DNA of 42,874 nt from contig JAIRUS010000031.1 in the NCBI GenBank assembly GCA_031254295.1, positions 1-42,874 on the forward strand, in the 5' to 3' direction. Made by a program: the position numbers and the translations under genes. The notes below the pieces were generated by a model. That model was given only the letters and a program-made list of their open reading frames with translations, ran no database searches and was not told where the DNA came from. Each line of letters begins with the position of its first letter. Positions within the stretch are counted from its first letter, which is position 1. This document shows, piece by piece, positions 1-8,355 of the stretch. Source of the stretch: Streptococcaceae bacterium (GTDB lineage Bacteria; Bacillota; Bacilli; Lactobacillales; Streptococcaceae).

Positions 1-324
1 ATTTTTGACGAAACAAAGTTAAGATAGAATGATTTATGACAGAATCGTTTCAAAAACTTGCTTCAACGCAAGATTTTTTGCGTTCCTCAGCTGGCATTTC
101 ACTACCAAAAATGATAAAACGGGTTTGCATCCCCCAGACGATTTCCTAACTTGGCTAACAAGTTTATCGCAGAGGGGGTGTTTTTTTATTTCCTTAGAAA
201 TTACTTTTTTCTTGACTTTTTATATAGAATGTCTCCTTATAGCTATTATATAACAACCTCAAAGCAATAGTGCTAAAACTCTTATCAAACTTTGACTTTC
301 TCAAATATTCACTCAAAAATGCAA
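1..324. other. AT-rich intergenic stretch at left edge
   Basis: No convincing complete gene is seen. In frame 1 the first 27 bases could be the last eight codons of a plus-strand gene (ending in TAG at 25-27), but this is too short to test. A 5-bp hairpin at 57-72 followed by a T-run (74-79) could be its terminator. A second, larger hairpin (128-187) is listed separately. A sequence at 213-238 recurs at 13551-13577. Confidence 0.4.
128..187 (+). terminator. Tiered hairpin with T-run
   Basis: CCCCC at 131-135 pairs with GGGGG at 174-178, CGAT at 139-142 with ATCG at 166-169, and AACTT at 148-152 with AAGTT at 160-164. The stem is followed by seven T at 181-187. This fits a large intrinsic terminator or the 3' end of a small plus-strand RNA. 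No clear gene precedes it in the window. Confidence 0.5.
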
Positions 325-499
325 CAAAAAAGCACTGATTGAATGCCGTTAGCTCACTCCTTGTATTGATCCGTCGACTAGGTCAAAGGGGGTACTCTCG
401 CTCTAGCTAAGCAAAAGCTGCTAGATGTCATCGGTCCCAAGCAATACATAAATAGTCGGTCAAAGTTTGAGTAAGCGCGCACATTCCAGTGCTCTTTAT
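325..499 (-). ncRNA. Structured small RNA, 6S-like candidate
   Basis: The region folds as one long interrupted hairpin. GCACTG (332-337) pairs with CAGTGC (487-492), GAATG (341-345) with CATTC (482-486), GCTCACTC (352-359) with GAGTAAGC with one mismatch, and GTATTG (363-368) with CAATAC (442-447). There is an apical stem TCTAGC/GCTAGA around an AGC-AAAA-GCT hairpin. On the minus strand a TTGATT-17-TAATAT promoter with extended TG precedes it, and the closing stem is followed by six U (331-326). That gives a transcript of about 175 nt. A rod with a closing stem, an internal unpaired region and no protein fits 6S RNA (ssrS), which binds the housekeeping RNA polymerase. The open region is asymmetric, so another structured RNA is possible. 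Confidence 0.5.
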
Positions 500-505
500 A
501 GGTTT

Positions 506-534
506 ATATTAGCATTTTCAGACTAAAAAATCAA
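506..534 (-). promoter_or_regulatory. Promoter of the structured RNA
   Basis: On the minus strand TTGATT (534-529) and TAATAT (511-506) are 17 bp apart, with TG one base before the -10 box. Start of transcription is expected near 499, just before the closing stem. Confidence 0.7.
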
Positions 535-639
535 TCTTTTTGAAAATTCTTTTTGTTTCTATTAAGGAATTCTTTTTCAATTTTTCATCAAGATAATCAA
601 ATAAATAAAAAAGCAGTCCTTAAACTGCTTACTACTTCT

Positions 640-717
640 TGGATGCTCCGGCAGGGACTCGAACCCTGGACCCATAGATTAAGAGTCTACTGCTCTACCA
701 ACTGAGCTACCAAAGCA
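640..717 (-). tRNA. tRNA-Lys (anticodon CTT)
   Basis: The acceptor stem is TGCTTTG/CGGAGCA with G-U pairs. The anticodon loop is CTCTTAA, giving CUU (Lys), and the T-arm GGTTCGAGTCC is normal. CCA is encoded (642-640). It is the last tRNA of the leftward array. Confidence 0.9.
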
Positions 718-719
718 AA

Positions 720-793
720 CTGCGGTTGTCGGACTCGAACCGACGACATCATGATTAACAGTCATGCGCTACTACCAACTGAGCTAAACCGCA
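720..793 (-). tRNA. tRNA-Asn (anticodon GTT)
   Basis: The acceptor stem is TGCGGTT/AACCGCA and the anticodon loop in GACTGTTAATC gives GUU (Asn). CCA is not encoded. It lies two bases upstream of tRNA-Lys in the same transcript. Confidence 0.93.
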
Positions 794-799
794 ATAATA

Positions 800-893
800 A
801 ATAGGTATTACCCCAGTTGCTAGATAGGTTGCAAACTTCGTTTGCTGTATCCACCACCTTGAAACATGTTTCAAGCCAACTGAGCTAAACCGT
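800..893 (-). pseudogene. Decayed tRNA 5' half interrupted by hairpins
   Basis: Positions 892-876 reproduce the 5' part of the neighbouring tRNA-Asn up to the D-loop (GGTTTAGCTCAGTTGG). The D-loop is followed by a perfect 18-bp palindrome (858-875) and then a GCAAAC-GAA-GTTTGC hairpin. No anticodon or T-arm follows, so this is a relic or a structured spacer, not a working tRNA. Confidence 0.55.
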
Positions 894-911
894 AATAGTG
901 ACAAGCACTAA

Positions 912-1025
912 CTTGGCAATGACCTTATCTCACAGGAGGCAACCTCCAACTACTTCCGGCCCGAGAGGACTTAACTTCTGTGTTCGACATGGGAACAGGT
1001 GTATCTCCTCTGGAATAATTACCAA
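912..1025 (-). rRNA. rrf: 5S ribosomal RNA
   Basis: The core matches Firmicutes 5S rRNA, including GGAGATACACCTGTTCCCAT, the GTCGAACACAGAAGTTAAG-type segment, and GGAGGTTGCCTCCTGTGAGA. The ends pair (TGGTAATTA near 1024 with TCATTGCCA near 914). It sits inside the tRNA array, four bases after tRNA-Ile. No 16S or 23S sequence is present in the window, so this 5S gene is separated from a conventional rRNA operon. Confidence 0.88.
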
Positions 1026-1028
1026 ATA

Positions 1029-1102
1029 TGGGAATTCCAGGATTCGAACCTGGGACCCCTGCGTTATCAACACAGTGCTCTAACCGACTGAGCTAAACTC
1101 CC
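1029..1102 (-). tRNA. tRNA-Ile (anticodon GAT)
   Basis: The acceptor stem is GGGAGTT/AATTCCC and the anticodon loop TTGATAA gives GAU (Ile). The D-arm and T-arm are regular, and CCA is not encoded. It lies immediately upstream of the 5S gene. Confidence 0.93.
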
Positions 1103-1195
1103 TAGTTATGAAATTTTTCATTAGACGATGAAGAAACGATTGAAGCGTACTCAAGTACGCGATTGAGTTTCTGAAGAAGTATAATGAAAAATTTA

Positions 1196-1266
1196 AGCGG
1201 GTGACGAGAATCGAACTCGCGACAACAGCTTGGAAGGCTGTGGTTTTACCACTAAACTACACCCGC
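1196..1266 (-). tRNA. tRNA-Gly (anticodon TCC)
   Basis: The acceptor stem is GCGGGTG/CACCCGC and the anticodon loop CTTCCAA gives UCC (Gly). It has the short D-loop usual for tRNA-Gly. The spacer to tRNA-Ile (1121-1195) contains a palindromic repeat also found at 1881-1901. Confidence 0.93.
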
Positions 1267-1324
1267 TAATAAATACTGTTTCAACAGATATCTATCGCGA
1301 TGAAACTTTAAACCAAGTTTCAAA

Positions 1325-1397
1325 TGGCGCGAGACGGAATCGAACCGCCGACACAAGGAGCTTCAATCCTTTGCTCTACCAACTGAGCTACCGAGCC
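1325..1397 (-). tRNA. tRNA-Phe (anticodon GAA)
   Basis: The anticodon stem-loop AAGGA-TTGAAGC-TCCTT gives GAA (Phe). D-arm and T-arm are intact. The acceptor stem GGCTCGG/TCGCGCC has one internal T-C mismatch, so it is slightly imperfect but probably functional. Its 5' half is the likely parent of the relics in the repeat at 1381-1712. Confidence 0.87.
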
Positions 1398-1712
1398 ATA
1401 TTTTTATTAGTAAGTCCAGAAACTCAGCTTCTTCTATTTATTGAAACTTAAACAGGTTTGTCCATTCCATCAGCAATAGACCATTTGCTCTAACCAGCTA
1501 AAGCTGGAGGCAAATCGCAATTTGCTGATGGCAGGGCAACTGAGCTACCAAGCCATATTTTTATTAGTGAGTCCAGAAACTCAGCTTCTTCTGTTTATTC
1601 AAACTTAAACAGGTTTGTCCATTCCATCTAGCAATAGACCATTTGCTCTAACCAGCTAAAGCTGAAGGCAAATCGCAATTTACTGATGGTAAGGCAACTA
1701 GGCTACCGAGCC
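1381..1712 (-). repeat. Two tandem 158-bp spacer units with tRNA 5'-half relics
   Basis: The sequence starting at 1381 repeats at 1538 with few changes and ends in a third partial copy at 1696. On the minus strand each unit starts with a tRNA-Phe-like 5' half (GGCTTGGTAGCTCAGTTG), interrupted in the D-loop by a structured insert and then resuming as GGTTAGAGCAAATGG. CCATCAGCAA and TTGCTGATGG form a 10-bp inverted repeat inside the first unit. No complete tRNA can be folded. The units look like duplicated tRNA-spacer remnants. Confidence 0.75.
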
Positions 1713-1743
1713 ATTTTTTTAAATCTTCTTGAAATCAAGAAAA

Positions 1744-1817
<74 letters not shown>

Positions 1818-1939
1818 ATAATGTTATTATTTCTACAACTAGTTGTAGAATAGAAATTTATTTGAGTTCAAGGAAGGAAAAGCCGAAGCGTACTTAAGTA
1901 CGTGAGGTTTTTACTGACGAAGAAATCGAGTAAATTTTT

Positions 1940-2029
1940 AGGAGGATGTGGGATTCGAACCCACGCACGGTTTTACCCGCCTGACGGTTTTCAAGACCGT
2001 TCCCTTCAGCCGGACTTGGGTAATCCTCC
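1940..2029 (-). tRNA. tRNA-Ser (anticodon TGA)
   Basis: This is a class II tRNA with a long variable arm. The acceptor stem is GGAGGAT/ATCCTCC and the anticodon loop CTTGAAA gives UGA (Ser). Confidence 0.94.
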
Positions 2030-2069
2030 AAAGCTGAAAATCTTAGCAATTCCTTTCAAAGGAATCAAT

Positions 2070-2140
2070 AGTCCGTACGGGACTCGAACCCGTGTTACCG
2101 CGATGAAAACGCGGTGTCTTAACCTCTTGACCAACGGACC
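2070..2140 (-). tRNA. tRNA-Glu (anticodon TTC)
   Basis: The acceptor stem is GGTCCGT/ACGGAC and the anticodon stem-loop CCGCG-TTTTCAT-CGCGG gives UUC (Glu). It is the first tRNA of the array, about 30 bp from the promoter. Confidence 0.94.
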
Positions 2141-2172
2141 AAGTTTTGTTTCTCTCGAAACGTTACTTTAAC

Positions 2173-2200
2173 ATTCTAACATATTTTTTTTAAAACGCAA
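2173..2200 (-). promoter_or_regulatory. Promoter of the tRNA/5S array
   Basis: On the minus strand TTGCGT (2200-2195) and TAGAAT (2178-2173) are 16 bp apart, with an extended -10 TGT. They lie just upstream of tRNA-Glu and would drive the whole leftward array. Confidence 0.65.
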
Positions 2201-2311
2201 GTCTTAATTATAATTTTTTTAAATATTTTTAGATAATATTTGTCTTTTTGTGAATCTTCTGTCCAAAGCAGATTGGATATCAATCTCACAACTTTGAAAT
2301 TTTACCAAAAA

Positions 2312-2347
2312 AATACAAATCTGGCAAGCGGATTTGTATTCTTTTTT
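2312..2347 (-). terminator. Terminator after polA
   Basis: A 10-bp perfect hairpin (AATACAAATC...GATTTGTATT) lies just beyond the polA stop. It is flanked by T-runs on both strands, so it could also act on plus-strand transcripts. Confidence 0.85.
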
Positions 2348-2351
2348 TAAA

Positions 2352-5027
2352 TTATTTTGCTTCAAACCATGTTTCGCCCACATTTTCTTCAACTTTAAGT
2401 GGTACAGAAAGTTGAATGGCAGTCTCCATTGTCATTTTCACAAGCTCTTGAACAACTTCAAGTTCTATTTTAGGCACATCGAGAATAATTTCATCATGCA
2501 CTTGCAGGAGTATTTTCGCTTTTAGTCCTTCTGATATAAGGGCTTTGTCAAGCTCTATCATTGCGATTTTTAAAATATCACCTGCCGAGCCTTGAATCGG
2601 CGCATTGATAGCTTGACGCTCGGCTGCTTGGCGGACTGCAAAATTACGCGCATTGATATCCGGTAACTTACGGCGGCGATTAAACATCGTGCTAACATAG
2701 CCGGTATTTTTTGCCTCGCGCTTGGTCGTCTCAATATAGTGAGCAATCTCAGGATAACGTTCAAAATATGTTCTGATAATTCGCTGAGCTTCTTTGTTTC
2801 CAATACTTAGGCGACGCGCTAGGCCATACTCTGTTTCCCCATAGGAAATTCCGAAGTTGACAGCCTTAGCCGAGCGACGGTCATTTGATGTTACATCTTC
2901 TGCTTTGGCTATGTCAAAGACACGCATTGCGGTAGCCGTATGAACATCTTCATCATTTTGAAAGGCCGAGATCAGATTAGGATCTTGGCTCATATGCGCA
3001 AGCACGCGCAATTCTACTTGTGAATAGTCAGAACTCAACAAAACGCTATCTTCACTTGGAACAAAGGCCTTACGAATTTTTCGGCCTTCTTCTAGTCGAA
3101 TCGGAATATTTTGGAGATTTGGCTCAACACTTGACAAGCGACCAGTTTGTGTCAAATCTTGCACATAACGGGTATGAATTTTTCCATCTTCTGCAATTTG
3201 GGGTATTAAGCCTTGAACATAGGTCGACTGTACCTTATTTACCTGTCGATATTCTAGAATCTTTGCAACAATATCATGCTCTGCTGCAAGACCTTCGAGT
3301 ACGTCTACAGCTGTTGAATAACCTGTCTTCGTCTTTTTTCCATGCGGAAGTTCAAGCTTTTCAAAAAGGATTTCTCCAAGCTGTTTTGGCGAATTAATAT
3401 TAAAATCTATCCCTGCCAACTCATAGATTTCTTTCGTCAAGGTTGAGAGTTTTAGCTTATTTTCATCACCAATCTGGTAAAGTGTCTGAGCTTTGACTGA
3501 GATACCTGTGATTTCCATTTTCGCTAAGACTTCTGCTAATGGCAGTTCCATATCTGTCAAAAGTTTATACTGATCATTTTCTTCAAGCGCCGTAATCAAC
3601 GGCGCTTTTGTTTCAGCTAAAACCTTAATCTTGCGGGCAAGGTGTGGAAATAATTCCTCATCAAAAGGTACTGCACGTTTTACACCTTTCCCATAGAGAA
3701 TTTCATCACTCACAAGATATTTCTGACTGTACAGTTCTGCAATTGTCGAAATTTTATTGTCCTCAGTTGTAGAAACCAAATATTTGGCCAGCATACTGTC
3801 AAAGCTAGCTGGTTTTAGTTCGATCCCTAAACGGTTGAGGACTACACGATTTTTTTTGTAATCATAGGTATTTTCTGGAAAGTTAAAGTCTTTCAGAAGC
3901 TCGATATTTTTAGAGACATATTGCTTCTCTGCATTTCCCCAAGCAAACGCAACAATTTGCTCACGATGATAGTTCTCATTGAGTAGCTCAATATAGAAGA
4001 AATCATCTGGCTTGACCTGTGGATTTTCATTGACTTCTTCAAAATTTACAGAAATCTCTTCTTTCGAAATTTCAGCTTTGGCAACTGAAAAGTCTGTGTA
4101 TTGTACTTGTTCTTTAGGGTTGACTTCTAACTTACCTGACAACAACTGCTCTTTAAATTGACGGAAGCCAAGCTCGTCATAAAACTTAACAAGTTCGTCT
4201 TTTTTCGGACCATTATAGGCAATATTATCCAAGCCAATCTCAATCGGAGCTTGAACATTAATTGTAGCCAAAGTACGTGCCAAATAAGCCTGTTCCTTAT
4301 CCGCAATGATGTTCTCTTTTAGCTTAGAGGGCTTCATCTCGTCCACATGGGCATAAAGGCCATCAAGATGTTCATACTCGGACAAAAGTTTTAAAGCTGT
4401 TTTTTCGCCCACCTTTGTGATACCTGGATAATTATCCGAGTTATCGCCCATCATCGCTTTCAGGTCGATAAATTGGTCTGGCGTTAGGCCCATCTTGGCT
4501 TTTAGATAAGCTGGTGTAAAGGCCTCAAACTCAGCCACGCCTTTCTTAGAAATCTCAACTGTCGTATTCGCATCTGTCAGCTGAATCATGTCCTTGTCAC
4601 CTGTAACAATCGTGACAGACCAGTCTCCGTTTTCAGGAAGCTCAGCCATCTTATCCAGCGTTCCGATAATGTCGTCGGCTTCATAATTTACAAGCTCATA
4701 ATGCGCAATACCCAGTTTTTCAATCATTTCCTTGATGAAAGGCATTTGCTCACGAAATTCATCTGGTGTCTTCGCCCGTCCACCTTTATAATCCGCAAAC
4801 ATCTCCGTACGAAATGTTGTCTTCCCAGCATCAAAAGCCACCAGTACATGCGTTGGGGCTATACGTTGTAAAAGATTTTGCAACATCAGGTGGAAACCAT
4901 AAATCGCATTGGTGTGCAAACCGCTTGGCGACTTAAATCTATCAATCTGGTTATAAAGTGCAAAAAAGGCTCTAAAAGCGACGCTCGAACCATCTATTAA
5001 GAGTAATTTTTTCTGTGTAGTTGACAT
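2352..5027 (-). CDS. polA: DNA polymerase I
   Basis: Family A polymerase of 891 aa acting in Okazaki-fragment maturation and excision repair. The N-terminal 5' nuclease domain (about 1-290) contains the metal-site motif GDNSDNYPGI. The polymerase domain shows motif A (DYSQVELRVLAH), motif B (RRSAKAVNFGISYG) and motif C (QVHDEI, near residue 845). In the 3'-5' exonuclease domain the usual DxE site is replaced by FFYIELL, so proofreading is probably lost, as known for streptococcal Pol I. There is no Shine-Dalgarno. A TGATATAAT extended -10 box ends 6 nt before the ATG, suggesting a leaderless transcript that starts in the gap after the ABC exporter gene. Confidence 0.97.
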   Translation of the reverse strand: MSTTQKKLLLIDGSSVAFRAFFALYNQIDRFKSPSGLHTNAIYGFHLMLQNLLQRIAPTHVLVAFDAGKTTFRTEMFADYKGGRAKTPDEFREQMPFIKEMIEKLGIAHYELVNYEADDIIGTLDKMAELPENGDWSVTIVTGDKDMIQLTDANTTVEISKKGVAEFEAFTPAYLKAKMGLTPDQFIDLKAMMGDNSDNYPGITKVGEKTALKLLSEYEHLDGLYAHVDEMKPSKLKENIIADKEQAYLARTLATINVQAPIEIGLDNIAYNGPKKDELVKFYDELGFRQFKEQLLSGKLEVNPKEQVQYTDFSVAKAEISKEEISVNFEEVNENPQVKPDDFFYIELLNENYHREQIVAFAWGNAEKQYVSKNIELLKDFNFPENTYDYKKNRVVLNRLGIELKPASFDSMLAKYLVSTTEDNKISTIAELYSQKYLVSDEILYGKGVKRAVPFDEELFPHLARKIKVLAETKAPLITALEENDQYKLLTDMELPLAEVLAKMEITGISVKAQTLYQIGDENKLKLSTLTKEIYELAGIDFNINSPKQLGEILFEKLELPHGKKTKTGYSTAVDVLEGLAAEHDIVAKILEYRQVNKVQSTYVQGLIPQIAEDGKIHTRYVQDLTQTGRLSSVEPNLQNIPIRLEEGRKIRKAFVPSEDSVLLSSDYSQVELRVLAHMSQDPNLISAFQNDEDVHTATAMRVFDIAKAEDVTSNDRRSAKAVNFGISYGETEYGLARRLSIGNKEAQRIIRTYFERYPEIAHYIETTKREAKNTGYVSTMFNRRRKLPDINARNFAVRQAAERQAINAPIQGSAGDILKIAMIELDKALISEGLKAKILLQVHDEIILDVPKIELEVVQELVKMTMETAIQLSVPLKVEENVGETWFEAK

Positions 5028-5042
5028 AGTTTGATTATATCA
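5028..5042 (-). promoter_or_regulatory. Extended -10 promoter abutting polA start
   Basis: TGATATAAT on the minus strand has its TATAAT at 5039-5034, exactly 6 nt before the ATG at 5027. No purine-rich ribosome site lies between them. Transcription would start at or within a base or two of the start codon. Confidence 0.6.
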
Positions 5043-5082
5043 GATTTCTGCTTTTCGAGTTTTTATATCTGCTTATTTGACT

Positions 5083-6918
5083 TTATTGAGAATAAAATTT
5101 CGGCTCCGTCAAATTTATATCAAACTCATCATTTTTATCGACGCTCTCCAAAGTAAGTTGCTCAGCAACATATTCAGCATATAGTTTATGATTTTTAAGG
5201 AGGTCGCTATGGTTTCCTGATCCCGTAATTTTGCCATTTTCGATAAAATATATATTGTCAGCCCCCACTATTGTAGATAATCTATGCGCAATAACTAGTG
5301 TTATCCTGCCTTTCATCAGCGATTTCAACGCAAGCTGTACCATAGCTTCCGACTCTGAATCAAGCGACGCTGTTGCCTCATCTAATAAAAGAATTTTAGG
5401 ATTTCTCAAGAATGCACGAGCAATTGCCAAACGTTGTCGTTGTCCTCCCGATATCTTTGCACCACGCTCACCAACTTTTGTATTTAATTGTTCTGGCATA
5501 TTTTTAACAAATTCTTCTGCAAATGACATATTTAACACTTCCCAAAGTTTTTGGTCATCATAATCTTTATTAAGACCGAAAATTAAATTTTCACGAATAC
5601 TGCCATCAATTATTGCCGATTCCTGACTTACAAAGCCAATTTGCTTACGCCAATTGGCTAATGAAATTTTACTAATCTCTATATTTCCTATTTTAATTTC
5701 TCCAAGTGATGGTTCATAAAATCTTTCCAAGAGATTAAAAATAGTCGATTTACCGCTACCTGATGGCCCTACAAAGGCAGTAACTGTATCAAGATAGGAT
5801 ATAAAGGATATATTTTTCAAGATTAATTTTTTTCCAACGTAACTAAAACTCAAATTTTCAACCGATAACGAATTATATTCTATATTATTAGAAATACCTA
5901 GATTTAAAACTTCTTGCTTTTCCTCCAATAGATTTGAAATATATAAAGTTGAGCCTAATGTTTTGGCATAACTTGATAGCAATGTTGATAACATGGGAAC
6001 AGCCGAAATAAGATTCATAAGATAAATCATCATTCCTGTAAGGGCTCCAACTGTTAGTTGACCTGCTACAACTCGTTTCATTCCATAAGCGAGAACTCCG
6101 AACATCATAAGCATCATGCTCAACATCATAATAGGAGAAATAATACCGTCAAGTTTTGCTTCCTTAATTCCAATTTTATACAACTGCTTACTTTTATGAT
6201 TAATCTGTTGAGTAATCTCTGTTTCTCCGTTTGAAGCCTTGACTAGACGAATTTCTGATAGATAGCCTGTCACTCTCCCTTGGAACTCTGCCAATATATT
6301 TTGCCTCTCAAACCCAATTTTTTTACCGATAAATGTAAGAGGAATTGTAACTGAAAGCCCGATTGGTACTACAATTATCATAGCAAGAGTTAAGTGCCAG
6401 TCTAATAAAAACATCATAAAAATTGAACCTACAAGTAAAAGACAACTAGAAATTGCCTGTGGTATTACATTTGAAAGGAAATCTTTTATCTGTACGGTGT
6501 CATTTACAAGTCTAGACGATATTTCGCCTGTTTTCACATCATCAAAATATCTAATTCTTAAATGAACAATTTTATCCCATAGATTCTCTCGAAGTTTTCT
6601 AACCGCATCTTCTCCAAAGATACCTAATGAAATACTTGATAAGGTTGTAAGGAATGCTATAAGTAGATAAAGAGCTATCACGATACTCACTCTGCTTATA
6701 TCAACACCATTTTTGATATTATTTATCAAAGGAACAACTAGTTTAGGTATTTGTAGATTAGTTAAAGCACTCAAGATACTCATGATTAATCCTATAAAAA
6801 ATAATAGATATCTAGGCCTAGCATTTTTAATTAACTTAAAAAAAGTATAACTTAATTTTTTTCTCTCCTGTTTTTGTCTTAGATTTTCTTTTGATGAAAA
6901 AACTGTCCGATTCTTCAT
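5083..6918 (-). CDS. ABC exporter, fused membrane and ATPase domains
   Basis: A 611-aa half-transporter of the LmrA/MsbA type. An N-terminal six-helix membrane domain (about 35-330) is followed by an ATPase domain with Walker A GPSGSGKST (near 383), signature SGGQRQR (near 490) and Walker B ILLLDEATASLD (near 506). There is no N-terminal C39 peptidase domain; that activity is encoded separately at 8342-8761. It has a good ribosome site (AGGAGATG) and follows the upstream membrane gene by 4 nt. As last gene of the bacteriocin-like operon it probably exports the peptide, or removes it as self-protection. Substrate is inferred from context only. Confidence 0.88.
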   Translation of the reverse strand: MKNRTVFSSKENLRQKQERKKLSYTFFKLIKNARPRYLLFFIGLIMSILSALTNLQIPKLVVPLINNIKNGVDISRVSIVIALYLLIAFLTTLSSISLGIFGEDAVRKLRENLWDKIVHLRIRYFDDVKTGEISSRLVNDTVQIKDFLSNVIPQAISSCLLLVGSIFMMFLLDWHLTLAMIIVVPIGLSVTIPLTFIGKKIGFERQNILAEFQGRVTGYLSEIRLVKASNGETEITQQINHKSKQLYKIGIKEAKLDGIISPIMMLSMMLMMFGVLAYGMKRVVAGQLTVGALTGMMIYLMNLISAVPMLSTLLSSYAKTLGSTLYISNLLEEKQEVLNLGISNNIEYNSLSVENLSFSYVGKKLILKNISFISYLDTVTAFVGPSGSGKSTIFNLLERFYEPSLGEIKIGNIEISKISLANWRKQIGFVSQESAIIDGSIRENLIFGLNKDYDDQKLWEVLNMSFAEEFVKNMPEQLNTKVGERGAKISGGQRQRLAIARAFLRNPKILLLDEATASLDSESEAMVQLALKSLMKGRITLVIAHRLSTIVGADNIYFIENGKITGSGNHSDLLKNHKLYAEYVAEQLTLESVDKNDEFDINLTEPKFYSQ

Positions 6919-6922
6919 TTTT

Positions 6923-7519
6923 TCATCTCCTATACAAAGTTCTTTTCAATCTGTGCTTCTGATAAAAATAAAATAAAATCCCCATAAATAAACTTACAAA
7001 TACTTGGGACAAAAGAAAATTCATTTTCAACTCAATCGTGAAACCTTTAAACAAATAAATTGATTTAAGAGGAGACAGAATAATCCGCACTACTATCCAA
7101 CTGACAAAAAAGATAATTACTTGAAAAAAATATATATAAAATAAACGTGTGATAAAAAATTCTTGTAATACATAATCAATTTTTTCAATTATCTTTATTC
7201 TTGCTTTTATATTTTGACTAGCTAACAGAACTTCTCTTACGACATAATTTTTATAATAGAAAAAAAGATAAATTGATAAACTGGTAAATAACAATTCCAA
7301 TGAGATTCTAATCCCCCCTATAAAGAATGCTGGATCTCCTAGTGAAAAAGGCGAATTAGAAGTCATTCGTAATTCTGCAAAAGTAAAGAGATTTACCATA
7401 TAATAAAGGAAATTTAAAATAAAAAATAAAACAATCGAAATTATACTTTCACGACTATAGCGACCAAAATCTCTTTTCAAAAATTTACACGCCCCTAAAA
7501 ATAAATATTTATACTTCAT
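6923..7519 (-). CDS. Multi-spanning membrane protein of the bacteriocin locus
   Basis: A 198-aa, very hydrophobic protein with about four membrane segments (near 25-50, 65-88, 118-145 and 168-188) and a basic C-terminal tail. Its start overlaps the end of the ABC ATPase gene by 11 nt, so it is probably the membrane partner of that ATPase, although it is shorter than usual ABC permeases. No family was recognised. A role as a dedicated immunity protein is the main alternative. Confidence 0.75.
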   Translation of the reverse strand: MKYKYLFLGACKFLKRDFGRYSRESIISIVLFFILNFLYYMVNLFTFAELRMTSNSPFSLGDPAFFIGGIRISLELLFTSLSIYLFFYYKNYVVREVLLASQNIKARIKIIEKIDYVLQEFFITRLFYIYFFQVIIFFVSWIVVRIILSPLKSIYLFKGFTIELKMNFLLSQVFVSLFMGILFYFYQKHRLKRTLYRR

Positions 7520-8147
7520 GCAAAGTTCCTCTTATTTTCCCGTCTGATAAATATAATTCACGATGTGGAATTTTTTTAATAAGAGAAAAGTCATGTATTG
7601 CAATAAGAACAATAGTTGTAGGCTCTTTTTTTATATAGGCTTCTAAGGTTTTGAGAACATTTTGAGAACTAGCCGGATCTAAATTACTAGTTGGTTCATC
7701 TAAGAGAATAATTTTCGGCTTTTTTAAGAGTCCTTGAGCTAAATAGACACGGTCTGCTTCTCCTCCCGAAATATCATCCGGAAAATGAGATAGTATATCC
7801 TGAATCCCAAATTCTTTGCTTATCTCTTGAATCAACTGATGAATTACGGATAAGTTTCTTCCTTGAAATTCTAAATAATATGCTAAATTTTCATAAATTG
7901 TCTTATCTGAAATTAATTGTGTTGGTTTTTCCAGAAAAAAAAGCTCCATCTTCTCCCTTAATCCATTACCTATAATAACTTCTCCACTATCTGGTAATAA
8001 TTGTTTCGCAATCAATTTCATGAGTGTCGATTTTCCTGAACCACTCTTTCCTGTCAAATAAACGAATTCACCTGCCATGATTTTAAAACTTATGTTATCT
8101 AAAATCTTATCGTCATAAGAATAACTAACTTTTTCAAAACTAATCAT
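7509..8147 (-). CDS. ABC transporter ATP-binding protein
   Basis: A stand-alone 212-aa ATPase. Walker A is G33-T41 (GKSGSGKST), the signature is SGGEADR near 127, Walker B IILLDEPTSNLD near 146-157, and the switch histidine lies in AIHDFS. It overlaps the small membrane gene upstream by 8 nt and the membrane gene downstream by 11 nt, so the three are translationally coupled. In bacteriocin clusters such an ATPase with a separate membrane subunit commonly gives self-immunity or assists export. The specific role here is inferred. Confidence 0.88.
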   Translation of the reverse strand: MISFEKVSYSYDDKILDNISFKIMAGEFVYLTGKSGSGKSTLMKLIAKQLLPDSGEVIIGNGLREKMELFFLEKPTQLISDKTIYENLAYYLEFQGRNLSVIHQLIQEISKEFGIQDILSHFPDDISGGEADRVYLAQGLLKKPKIILLDEPTSNLDPASSQNVLKTLEAYIKKEPTTIVLIAIHDFSLIKKIPHRELYLSDGKIRGTLHEV

Positions 8148-8355
8148 CTTTTAGCCCCTCATGTTCATGTGGAACAATCATTGCAATTATGGATAAAAAA
8201 CTCAAGCAAATGATTGATCCTAAAAAAAGATAAATTGATATTTTTTGGAATGCTGTAAAGGCATCTATCTCTTTATAAAAAACGATTAGCAAAAGAATCG
8301 CACTAAGTGGGAATATAAAATTTAACATTTTCATTGCAATACTAATAATCTTCAT
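8140..8355 (-). CDS. Small two-helix membrane protein
   Basis: A 71-aa protein with two membrane helices (about 9-27 and 40-62) and a charged His/Glu-rich C terminus. It overlaps the C39 peptidase gene upstream by 14 nt and the ATPase gene downstream by 8 nt. Size and position suggest an immunity protein or a membrane anchor for the detached peptidase. No family was recognised. Confidence 0.7.
   Translation of the reverse strand: MKIISIAMKMLNFIFPLSAILLLIVFYKEIDAFTAFQKISIYLFLGSIICLSFLSIIAMIVPHEHEGLKDD

Noticed and set aside
1-320. T-box leader or complete gene
   Set aside because: No T-box sequence or specifier structure, and no gene downstream in that direction.
898-1083. Plus-strand ORF of 61 codons
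   Set aside because: It is the complement of 5S rRNA and tRNA-Ile.
1381-1712. CRISPR array or complete tRNA genes
   Set aside because: Only two units of 158 bp without short direct repeats and spacers; no complete cloverleaf can be folded.
1902-2171. Plus-strand ORF of 89 codons
   Set aside because: It overlaps tRNA-Ser and tRNA-Glu on the opposite strand; the apparent sequence is tRNA complement.
3020-3397. Plus-strand ORF of 125 codons inside polA
   Set aside because: No ribosome site, and polA is complete on the other strand.
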